Shown: positions 25,786 to 35,988 of the stretch, piece after piece
Layout of the letters: every line of letters begins with the position of its first letter
Numbering within the stretch: position 1 is the first letter of the stretch
Assembly: GCA_947579665.1 (NCBI GenBank)
Contig: OX388341.1
Coordinates: 1,302,001-1,366,000 of the forward strand
DNA: 64,000 nt
Direction: 5' to 3'
Source of the DNA: Sympetrum striolatum
Taxonomy: Eukaryota > Arthropoda > Insecta > Odonata > Libellulidae
Notes under the pieces: model-generated
Told to the model about the DNA's origin: nothing
Databases searched by the model: none
What the model saw: the letters and a program-made list of their open reading frames with translations, nothing else
Position numbers and translations under genes: made by a program

Positions 25786-26420
25786 CATATTGGCCATAAC
25801 GAGTAACCGCAAGAAAAATTGCGATTTTGAACCTCAGTATCATGGGTTCGATTCCAGAGGGGCCCAAAATTCCGTTTTTTCCCGTTTAAATGCATTCCCT
25901 TGATTTTCGGGAATTTTAAAAAAATACTTCTCGAATAGGAAGAGAATCAAAACTCAAGGAGCCTATATATATGGTCATGATCTATGGAAAACATAAATGA
26001 CTTTAACGGAAAATGTCCTAGGTTCGAAGCTAGAACGATGCAAAATCGGCCGTTTAAAATAATTGAGGTACATTTTCATTATTTTTTTTCATGCACTTAT
26101 CGAAACGATAGGAAGTTCGTGCTCGGCTAAAAGATGTATATTAAAAATAAGTTTAAGAAAAAAGATTAGATAAGACCATGCTATTCCTGGGTTCGATGCC
26201 AGAGCACATTAGATTTTCTCACATAAGGAATATAAGGGAAAAGTAGGACGTCGTTTGAGGCAGTTGAAGCCAATATTTCTACCTGAATTTTTACACATAG
26301 TGAGAGGTGGTGATCTTCTGTTGTGCTGCATAGGAAGAATCACCAGAAAGACCCGGGTTCGATGCCAGACGATTAAATTGCAGCGAATTTTAAGAATATT
26401 TTCAATCTTTTTTTTTCTTT
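25786..26420 (+). repeat. Array 1 of about 170-bp units with tRNA B-box-like hairpins
   Basis: Four GGTTCGANNCC-like motifs start at 25845, 26021, 26190 and 26356, spaced 176, 169 and 166 bp apart. Each is flanked by short complementary arms (TGG/CCA, CTAG/CTAG, CTGG/CCAG), so each can fold as a tRNA T-arm. The motif matches the pol III B box (TFIIIC site). Upstream of the first unit, TGGCCATAACGAG is A-box-like and CGCAAgaaaaaTTGCG is a hairpin. The first unit and its leader (TTTTGAACCTCAGTATCATG) are also found in the array at 47852. Units are strongly diverged outside the hairpin. Function is unknown. Confidence 0.55.
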
Positions 26421-26599
26421 TGAGGACCGTCCCGAAATGATGCCGATATGAAATTAGTGTTGTCGATCTGCTTGCAGTATGCAAGCTACATTTTACTCGT
26501 ATATATATATATATATACACAGTGGATAATATAACATTCATATTCCAATTATTTACGCAATAGATAATATATTATTAATATTACAATTATTATAATTAC

Positions 26600-27004
26600 A
26601 AAAATTTAAAATGTACAAACAGATTTAAGCTTATTTTTAAAAGTTTTTACATTTTTTGGAATTGGAAAGAGGACTTCTCCAGGTAATGCGTTCCATTCTC
26701 TAATTACTCTATTGACGATTGAATACTTTGCAATGTCTGTGTTTTGTTCGCGTTCTTTGATCTTTAAGCTATGCTTCCGATATAAGTAGGGACCTAGCAT
26801 TGAGTTCGCCCTCTGCGGAATTCCATGATTTGAACATCCCGGCTAAGGATTTCCCTTCTCGATTCTAATGATTCCCACTTCAAGTGCATTTTAGTTACAC
26901 TCTCCGCTTTTCTGTGCTTACCGCCTTTCTTTGTACCCCTTCGAGAGTCTTAATAAGGGGATCCCATACACTCGTTGCGTATTCAATAATCGGTCTCATT
27001 TGTA
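26600..27004 (-). mobile_element. 3' fragment of a non-LTR retrotransposon
   Basis: The minus strand reads MRPIIEYATSVWDP, IKTLEGVQRKAV, then a decayed segment, then LYRKHSLKIKEREQNTD, YSIVNRVIREWNALPGEV and VKTFKNKLKSVC. This is the typical C-terminal tail of jockey/CR1-type reverse transcriptases. It lacks the catalytic domain and has stops. It is truncated at 27004, where a different mobile-element end begins. Confidence 0.7.
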
Positions 27005-27270
27005 CAGTGGCGGAAAAAATTATCGCAACACTTTGCGAGCGCTTCAGTGGCTTTCACAGAAACTATTTGGAATTCTGTTTTCTGTGACTGACTGGCAACA
27101 CCGAGGAAAGCCTCGAAAAGCGGTAATATTTGAGTCGGAGCCTAGAACATACACAAATTTCCTCTCTTCCGAACTCTTCTTAGAGCCTTCGCGCGAACTC
27201 TCCCCGAGTTGGTCTTCTTTATTTCGGCGTTTCTCTTTCACAGATAGTTATCGTATTTATAGAACGATAG
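27005..27270 (+). mobile_element. Tc1/mariner-like left end
   Basis: After a TA at 27003-27004 the sequence reads CAGTGGCGGAAAAAATTATC, a typical Tc1/mariner-type terminus. It abuts the truncated LINE fragment exactly, as expected for insertion into it. The inverse end was not found, so the right limit given is arbitrary. Confidence 0.3.
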
Positions 27271-29985
27271 GTTAAATATATATTTATTCCAATTTCAATC
27301 TTAAATGCAATAAGATACATGGACAATAATTTAAATTTAATTCTTAATAATGTGAAGAATACTATTCGGTTTTCATAATGTGTAGCAATAAGGAATAAGT
27401 GGTATTGGAGTAGGAATACGCGATGTGGCGATTCTCACCTTTAGAGAACGAGAATTTTGGAGTCTAGAGGAAAATGATGTTTTGCGAGATTATAGCGAGA
27501 ACAGATGGCCTATAATGGTCTATTTTTCTGGATAATTTGTGCGCTAATAAGGCGTTATTTTGGTAGTTTGGTTTCTCACTCGAGCATACGTCTTACGGCT
27601 GCCTGCTGGATATTAATGTAAATGTAATTCTTCAAACGTCCAGTTCAAACATAGGATATTCATAATTTGTGATAAACATTCCGAGGAGGATTTTTGATTA
27701 CAATTCTTATGTTTTCAATTCAGCAATTACAATTCGATAAGTCGTTAGAGCGATTACTGAGTTACTAACTATGGCACAATGTAAAATTTGTATTTTGTCT
27801 ACGGAATATAATTTTTCGCCAACTTAATCATGCAGACGAAGGAAATTCGTAATATAAATTTATATACACTATTTGTCACCTAGAATACATGAAATCATTG
27901 TCCGTCCGGAGTTAAAAGAAAAAATACCAATTCCAAAGTTAAAAAAACATGATTTCATAAAAACCGAACAATTTCTGCGCATATATCGGACTTGTCTTAC
28001 ATTTTGTAACAGGGAGCTCGCTGACCTTGGTCATTAGTCAATTGTGTTGCCTTCGCGCGGAGAAATTCACAAAGAAATTCAAAGAAAGGCTTTGATAATT
28101 CGCGAGGAAAGTCTTTAACCACAAGTTGATCCCTTCAAAGTATTGCAGGAGCCAATACAAAACAAACGTTGAAATGCATTACCTCGCGTGGAAAAGCTTT
28201 AACCATATGTCGAGCACTTCCAAAGCAAGTATTGTAGGTGCCAGGTATATTTTTCCTTTTCGTGCCTATTTAGCTAGACTCAGGACCCTCATTTTACAAT
28301 CGCCCAGTAGAAACTATCCTCTGGCTAATTCAAAGCTCCTTCCTCACCATGGTGCTAAGGAAATGAAATGTTATTGCACTCGTAAAAATATTCCCAAATA
28401 ATATTATTATATTAGCGTATTTTAGTAAACAAAGACTTCCTAATAAACAACCCAAGTTTTTAGTACTGATACGTATTTTATGAACGTCTGACTTTATTAA
28501 GTTAATTATCCAGGATTATGCTGCCATAATAAAATTATTAATAAGCTGCTAAAATGGACTTCTCAGATTGTTTGGAAGTGTCATAAATATAACTAGTTGC
28601 TAATTAAGAGGTGATTTTGCAGCTGTCTGACACAAATTATTGGCATAGGAAGGGCACGAGCTCGAATTCCGCTTAAGTTAAATGAGTTTTTTATCTTAAA
28701 CTTCTCTTGTTCGGGAAATGAACGAATGTAAGATATGATTTCCACATATATTTATACGCCCCTGTGATGAATATATATATTTACCAGAGAGATGCAATTC
28801 ATTATGGAAAAATAACCATTGGATATGAAACATTCGGAACCAATTCATCATCAATTGTCGGTCAAGAACATGTTTCGTGTGTCGGTGGAAATTCCTCTTC
28901 TACGAAGGATTCGAGGTCGTTCGCTGAAAGACAATGTCCTTTGACTTATTTTCCACAATTAGAGGTATTTGACAGGGCCTCCTGATTTCTGGAAGCACGA
29001 TGAACCTTTCGCTTTCAGTGCAGCGGATTTTCGAAAGCCTATGCGTCACTCGCAACAACAAACCGGTCGTAAGGCAAGGAGCTCTGGCTTACTTAGGCTT
29101 ATTGGCCACTATTTCTTCATTTATGTCTTCACGTCGATAGACGGACAACCAGCGCACCGCGCAAGCGAATCTTTTTCATTTTTACGCTTAAAAAAAAGCA
29201 TTGAGAACTATTGACATTCTTATGCATATTATTATTCATTGTTTGTCTACAACCAGGACAATTTGCGGGTTCACACTTTCCAATTTTCTGCGGTAGTTCC
29301 AAACCAATTATATACATTTAGATTTATATATATACCTAGCGAGCTGCCAGATGGGTATGGTAGGGGTTGTAATAAACCATCATCACGTAATCTACTCTAC
29401 CAGCCTCTCTTATTGTCAGGGGAAAAAAGCGACCAAAAGTTATAATGTTTTGTGATTACCTCCCTGTAACGTTTTGTCAATGCTTCTCAGAGTTCGCGAT
29501 TAGGTCTTTAGTTGCACTAAAATTTCAATTACTTCGTCTTTTGGTTCTGAACCGATAAAGCTTTCGAAGAGCTTCCGTCGGTCATTAGATCTTCTCACCT
29601 GGAGCGAATTCCAATGAGGAAGTGGATAACTCTATGTCTATGAGGCTGAATCATATAGAGGAGAATGAAGGACAATGGATATATTACTAATCATCCTATA
29701 TTTTTCTTGATTCCAATATAATTCTAGATTATTAATCATAGTGCATATGTGCACACTGTTACCGAGTCTGAGAGAAATACGAATACATATAAATATTTTT
29801 CCACTTGCTCTAAATTATATTAAATAGTCTCCTTCTCTTAAAAACATGAAAATTGAGTAATATTACGGGGATGAAGGTCTATGGCGGAGCTGACATTCTT
29901 TCATAATCATCTATGTGTAAGAATCTACGGATTCTATCGAATGTGGACATGAATATATAGATGATAATGAATGATTGCTTTGTCG
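27271..29985. other. Gene-free stretch with one diverged tandem duplication
   Basis: 28100-28158 and 28184-28247 are diverged copies of one about 60-bp sequence (shared TCGCG, CTTTAACCA, TATTG and AGG.GCCA in order) at an 84-bp offset. The patch at 28850-29180 is GC-richer but its frames carry no recognisable domain. Otherwise nothing is seen. Confidence 0.35.
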
Positions 29986-30070
29986 CAGGGGCGCAACCAG
30001 GATTTGTCTATGTAGGAGAGGGTTTTAGACAGTAAAAAGAGCGAAAACATTTCTACATTTCAGGGCCGGT
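29986..30070 (+). mobile_element. Solo hAT-like end
   Basis: The sequence begins CAGGGGCGCAACCAGGATTT and continues into a G-rich stretch, a layout common to hAT-type MITE ends and similar to the end at 18679. No partner or flanking duplication (ctttgtcg precedes it) was found. Confidence 0.3.
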
Positions 30071-30399
30071 ATATTCATGCACGCTACATGATAGAAGATG
30101 TTAAATTCTTTGAAAAAACTAAAATGCATAGAAAACTAGGATATGTTCACAATTATGTGGCAAAATTAAAAACTTTTTGAGATTTTAGTTTGTAAAATTA
30201 ATAATTGAATAATAATGATGAATAATAATCCTCAATGATATTTGGATTTCCAGTTTTGATAGGGCCATTTTCTCTTTTATTGTCATTATTTTACTAGGTG
30301 TAAGGTTTTTTTTTTATTGCAAATATTAATTTCGAGTGCCTTTGAGAGTTTTTTTGAAATCAAAGGAAGGTTAATTAAACTTTCCTTTAACTAATAAAA

Positions 30400-30500
30400 T
30401 CGATTGTGGCAGGCTTTACCGTGTGGAAATCCATAACCGGTATCGATCTGTGCCGAAACCGGTCGTTTTGCAAATAAATCTGTGGAAAAAAGTATTTGTT
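30400..30500 (+). mobile_element. Retroelement 3' tail with AACCGGTCGT motif
   Basis: The segment contains two ACCGGT palindromes and CGAAACCGGTCGTTTTGC followed by caaataaatctgtggaa. The same order of motifs (AACCGG, CGT, GCAA, TAAA, TGTGGAA) occurs at 43810-43850. Sequences of this kind sit at the 3' ends of Penelope-like or related arthropod retroelements, as far as I recall; I cannot confirm the family here. No coding sequence remains. Confidence 0.3.
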
Positions 30501-30771
30501 AAACCTTATTCTTAACATCCTCTTTTCCTTTAACTGTTAGTGAATGTGAGAAGAAATAAATTAGTAGTAGTGATTTAGGAGATGATATTGAAACGTAAGT
30601 ATTTTGGAGGTAGCACTGCAATTTGGACAACCCAGTTACTTTGATGGAAACCGAAGACCAATCGTAGCGGAGACGGATGAATTTTTCCTCTTAAATTATA
30701 TGTTGTTTTATAAATACGATATATTCTGATTATTAAGTTAAAATGTCGACAGCACAGAAACACCATAAAAA

Positions 30772-33260
30772 TATGTCTATGTAAGACCCATTCAATCCGC
30801 CTTTCGGCGTGTGGCAGGGGAAACAGGCATCTTAACTCTATTTTCCTAATCAATTTCTTTTGCGTATCATGCGCGGAAAAAATGAATTCTTGATACGATT
30901 CCTTCTAGCATTTATTTCTCTAATCTTCCTCGCAGTATCAGAGCGGCCCACATCAACAGGAAGGTCGCATTATACCGATTGCATCATTTGAGAACCTAAT
31001 TTTTCTGAATTTACTTAGTAAATTTATCCTTTGAATTAGTCTTCTATCTCTTAATGATTACCATCCCGCGTACTGCAACATCTGAGTAACACTCACCGTT
31101 TTATCATGGCAATTCTGTACAAATCGTATCGTGTACAACCAATCAAGCAAATGCCGTACACGAATTGTAATACAAAAGTTATAATCAGTGTAATCGCGAA
31201 ACAGTATTCTCTCGTTTGGCTAGGTTGAATAAGAGGAATATGAGTTTTTTTCTTTGAAACACGATGAGCATCCCCTCAACGATCTACTAGTTAATCTTTG
31301 CATTCTATTCACTTTTCCTATCGCATCTCCAATATGTTCTTTCAAAGATAAACTACAGCTAAACGTGACACTTAGATATTTTGTGTGGCACACTAACACT
31401 AAGGGTTGTCGCGAAATTTGTTGCTGCGTGGAAATAACGTTTTTGGATGATATCTAACATCCTTACGCTTTATATACATCATTCACAAAAAACTCTAGGT
31501 GCGTCTTACAAGATTTATCTTTATGGAATCCGTGTTGGATCCGAATGATTCCTATCTTTATGGTAAGAAACTGAATAATAGAGCTTGCTATAATATGCTC
31601 CATTATTTTGCAGAAATTCGAAGTTAACGAAAATTACCCATAATAATCTGATCATTCTTAGGCCCCGGAGTGACGTTTAATTTCTTCCACTACATTGGGA
31701 CAGTACCCTCATTAATTGATTTCTGATAGAATTTCCTATCGGTGGGATCCAATGTGCGAAATGACCTAAGCTGTCGAAGCACTTTTAACAATACTACTAC
31801 TACTACTACTATTTCCTATCAATCTGTTGCAGTGAATTTCCACTAGCATCAACTTATATCTCTATGGAAATCATCTCCGAATCAATGCGCGAAGTAAAAT
31901 CGTTAACTCGACCATCATCTTATTAGAAACATTTCTGGAAGTACGGATTAAGTAAGTTAGCTATTTCTGCCGATTTATTTAAGGCAATTCCCTCTTCGCT
32001 GATAAAGCTAGACATAGAAAACTGACCACCACGAGTCTCTCACACTTATGACCAAAATTCTTTCTAATCGCCAACTAGTGATTTTAACAGGGTTCGAGAT
32101 CTATATTCCTGGTATTCTTTTCGTGATCCTTCCTCAAATAGCTTTTGCACTTCTCTATAGTTTTGATCACCAAGCTCATGGATCTCACCGCACGGTTTAA
32201 GTTTTCTCAATCGCGAGTGAATGACTCCTATGCAACGATTCAAACTTCTTCCTCGTCTCACCTACTGTTTAGACGGAACATATTAAACTAAATCTACTTT
32301 GATTATCCGTAGAAACTCTACCAAACTATCGTTTACTGTATTTTCACCCGAAAAGCGTAAAAAATTATCCAAGCCTTCGTTCAAATAAAACCTTAAACTC
32401 AGAAATAATTGCTTTGCGAATTACATACACTTGTCTCACCGGCTTAAGAGATCTAACCGCTACTACTTTCATGCCTGCCATTATGACATCATGGTTTGAC
32501 TGTACCGTCAACGACAGCGAGGCTAGTTATTATTTGTGGTTGGGAAGTGGCTAGTAAATCTAAATTGATACCTTGCCTCGCACGATTCGTTCGAGTTTTA
32601 GTCATATTTACCTTATCTAAAGCATGCAACGAAAAAGTGTGATGTATTTCGTGAATTTTTTTCCCACTGCTAGTGCTGGAGAATTTTAGATTATCCCAAT
32701 GAATATTGGTTAGGTAAAAATCTCTTCCTACGGCGATGATTGGATCCTTTATTTTCTCGAAATTTTTATGTAAGGCCTCGGATAAATCAACAATACAACC
32801 TATTTTTTCATCGGGAGGACTACACAAAGAACAAACATTAATCTTACTTCCGTTTTGTCTTTGAATCGAGCACCAAATGATTTCGCTCCTGCTATTTTCT
32901 ACTAATTCATCGCGCTTACTAATTAAATGAGTCCATACTGCTATAAAACCTCTACCGCTAGATTTACATAGTCATATTTTCAGTATATCACATAATTGGG
33001 GGAAATATCTCACTTTGAGTAATATCCTCGCGTAACCAAATCTTTCTAGAATGATTTCCGCGCAAGTTCTCATCGTAATGTTAAAGATTTCCACCTGTTT
33101 ATTACGTAAGCTCTTGCAATTTACTATTATTATTTTTAGATCTCTCAGTTCGCACATTAAAACATGGTTTTCTTTTTCGAATAACCTTTATCTTTTTTTT
33201 AAGTGAATTTTTCTTTTTCACCATTGCAATTTTTCTATGTTTTGGGGCTAAGCTCATGCC
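30772..33260 (-). mobile_element. Near full-length decayed CR1/jockey-like LINE
   Basis: The 3' UTR (30772-30850) is a close match to that of the element at 14386, including its hairpin. Upstream, the nucleotide sequence tracks the C-terminal part of that element for about 350 bp. Further readable pieces on the minus strand are KIMEHIIASSIIQFL and IQHGFHKDKSCKTHLE (about 31490-31630), a linker with DQNYREVQKLFEEGSRKEY (32064-32261), and endonuclease parts AVGRDFYLTNIHWD (32489-32827) and LKIIIVNCKSLRNKQVE (32972-33157). There are many stops and frame changes, and parts of the reverse transcriptase are missing. It is an older relative of the intact copy and is itself interrupted by a SINE at 31741-31810. 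Confidence 0.7.
31741..31810 (+). mobile_element. 5'-truncated SINE, copy 2
   Basis: The copy starts in the last bases of the tRNA-like head (GGTGGGATCC) and continues AATGTGCGAAATGACC, CTGTCGAAGCACTTTTAAC and an ACT-repeat tail. ATTTCCTATC flanks it exactly on both sides (31731-31740 and 31811-31820), a 10-bp target duplication. The body is nearly identical to the copy at 51806. It sits inside the decayed LINE, so it is younger. Confidence 0.85.
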
Positions 33261-35866
33261 CACCCACTGCTTATTTAAGTGGGCGTTAGTAACTATTTCT
33301 ACTGCTAAATTAAAGAATAACTTTGTCTGCGTATATTCGCTCTATTCTCTATTCTATTCGCATCCAAACCGCAAAACAACGTAGCAAACGACATTTAAAC
33401 TACGGTCTTCATGGAGGGAGAGGGGTTGGGAGTGTTTCGGAAGAGTCCGTAAAGTGCACACAAATTTTAGTTAAATCACCGAACAATAGCTGAGTATGGT
33501 GTCTAATATATGGATCTAAGTAACCTTGAGAAGTATTTTAACATACGGAAATCAAGATGATCAAATTGGAAGCGGAAAATTTTATTCATCGCTACGGAGA
33601 AAGTAGAGAAGTGAATACCGGCCTCTTGGAAACTTAATACAAGTTTAGATTATGCTGCCACAAGTATCTTCGTAAGTGTGGCCCGTTCTACAGTGTAAAA
33701 TCTGTGGGGCACCTGTAATTCGTCCAAAGTGTGTGATTATGTTTACACTACGAGGCGAGTACGGAACATCTAATGATTGATTATCGGACATTCGAATCAT
33801 CATTTTTTATTTGCATTAAAGATTCCAATTGTTGGTATAATTTCGATTGCATTCTAGCTCATTAATCAAATATATTACAGCTCTGGATAAATTAAATTGA
33901 AATTAACTGTTGTAGAGTAATACACTCACTGAAGAGGAAAATCGTATTAGTGGTGTGATGAATGACTGTAACATCAATAGAGATGTGGTACCGTTGCAAT
34001 TTATTATATTTTTTCAGTCAGTATGGTTAAAGTGCATTGATGTCTCATGAGAAACACCATTTGTTATTACACAAATATTACTCCCTATTACATATAGCCT
34101 GATAGACCTGAAAATTGTTTATCACCGATTCCACTATTTAAAAGTTAATAATAGTGATGACAATTACTGTCAAAACGTTAATTGCTAAAAAGCTCTTGGA
34201 AAATTTGAACTCCTTCAACACACGGATTAGATTGGATTCATCGAAGGGATATTTTTAATACCTTAAGCAGTGGAAAACTACACTGCTCGAGAGAAAATAG
34301 AAAGGTAAGAATAGGACGCATCTTAGTGGTTTATGAATTCGAATTTTTAAGTGTTGAATTCTCTTTGCAAGAATTCAATTCCATCACAATTCTAGTATGT
34401 AGACCTTTAATTCGCGAAATAATACCTCAAAATGTTCATTTTAACGTCTGATATTCCGCTATCAAACAATCTTGTTAGTAACTATCTCCCAGTGTATTAT
34501 ATTAACATTCTACACAACCTTTTTTATCACGACTAACTTTGAATAATAAATGGCAAAATATGAAGACAATGAGGCAAAGGCACTACTTGGAAATCTCGCG
34601 AAGGTGAGTCTTAAATTTCTGCATATAAAAACGAAACTAAAAGTCTATTTTCCATTCGTATGGACTTTGAATATTCCCGGTTTTACTGCCTCTATACAGA
34701 GTTGCCGAATTGTCGGAGTTAGAGTGATTTCAGTTAGTTTCCACGTAATCCGCGCTCTGACGCCAACTGGTGTTGCGATAATTGTTTCCCCCACTGTACA
34801 TTGGGAAAATAAACACAAATATTGCTTGCCTTTTACTAATTGTAATTCATGTTACATAGTCAACAACTGAAACCTGTGTCCATAATCTTAATGGATTAAT
34901 CTACGATTTTAGAATTATGTAAAACTAAAATTTCAATAGCAAAGTTTCGGCGACCTTATTGAATTCCAAGAAGCAGGTCATTTACAACTTTGACTAGCAT
35001 TACAATATTCATAATCACAATTAATATTGGTTTTCTAATCCAATACTCTCGTTTGATCATTTAACGAAAGGATGTATTCCATCAGCCATTTTTTACAATA
35101 ATTTGTTCAATAACCTATCGTTACCTGTGTAGGAAATGTTTTATTTTCATTTCGAAGACAATCGATCGTGTCTAATTAATCGCAAAGGCTTCGAGAGCTA
35201 TCCAAAGATGGTGATTAGGATTAGCTTTTCCGCCTTCCCTCAAGAGACACTCAGCAGGACGATGTTTTCGCAAATGCATTAGTCAGCATCCACGTTTATC
35301 CTCAGAAAGGGAAGAAAGAACAAATTGTGATAAGTTATTTCGTAAGAATTTAAGCAGGGAATCACTGGTTTTCTACCTATGCTTAATCTTAAACCCGAAA
35401 AATTACCTTTCAAAAGGCAGTGATTTCCAACAGTCCTTCCTTCTTGGCACAGTTACAAATCAGCTCAAACTTTGTGAGACACTGATCCTTGCTATGATTT
35501 GCTTCGATCCGAATGTAATTTGGTGAAGGAGCAACTATAACCAGACGAGAATGAAAAATATTAATATTTTCGATACGAAATAGTGACAAATATTAATGAG
35601 AAAAAATTGACTATACATATGTTAGATGTCCTTGATATTCCTTAAGATCGAACCAAAATAACATTTCACATGCACAGCCAAGTGGGAGATGGTCTAAGGA
35701 TGACTCTCCTTCATCTGAAGTACGAAACCACTCCGCAGAAATTGAGTCCTACATTTATTACATTCGAATGCATCAAAATTATTGAAAAAATAATTAATTA
35801 CGAGCAAACCTAAGTTGAATATTTTCCATTTAATATTCCCTGAAAGAAACGTGACTTGGATACAGA
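33261..35866. other. Gene-free stretch; one exon-like frame
   Basis: The frame at 34550 begins MAKYEDNEAKALLGNLAK and reaches a good splice-donor match (AAG|GTGAGT) at about 34603. This would suit a short first exon, but no partner exon or homology is visible. The rest is AT-rich without features. The first bases (33180-33260) may still belong to the LINE leader. Confidence 0.3.
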
Positions 35867-35988
35867 ATTCTTTTAATATGCGCATCTGAATGTGATATTA
35901 TGAGATACGAATGTGCATATTAAAAGAATACATCGACGGGACCGTCGATAAGGCCGCACTGAACGCTCAGCAATACCGCGTGCGGCCT
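35867..35988. repeat. Three consecutive hairpins
   Basis: Hairpin 1 has ATTCTTTTAATATGCGCAT (35867-35885) pairing with 35911-35929 at 18 of 19 positions, loop 25. Hairpin 2 has ATCGACGG pairing with CCGTCGAT (35932-35949), loop 2. Hairpin 3 has AGGCCGCAC (35951-35959) pairing with GTGCGGCCT (35980-35988), loop 20. They lie end to end within 122 bp. Hairpin 1 is about the size of a small pre-miRNA. The GC-rich hairpins 2 and 3 stand out from the AT-rich surroundings. The role is unknown. Confidence 0.5.

Noticed and set aside
25786..26420. Mitochondrial tRNA cluster inserted in the nucleus
   Set aside because: Only the T-arm-like hairpins repeat; there are no complete cloverleaves and no mitochondrial protein or rRNA sequence.
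26490..26520. TA-rich run as a possible regulatory TATA region
   Set aside because: It is a simple TA microsatellite beside a LINE fragment; no gene start is near.
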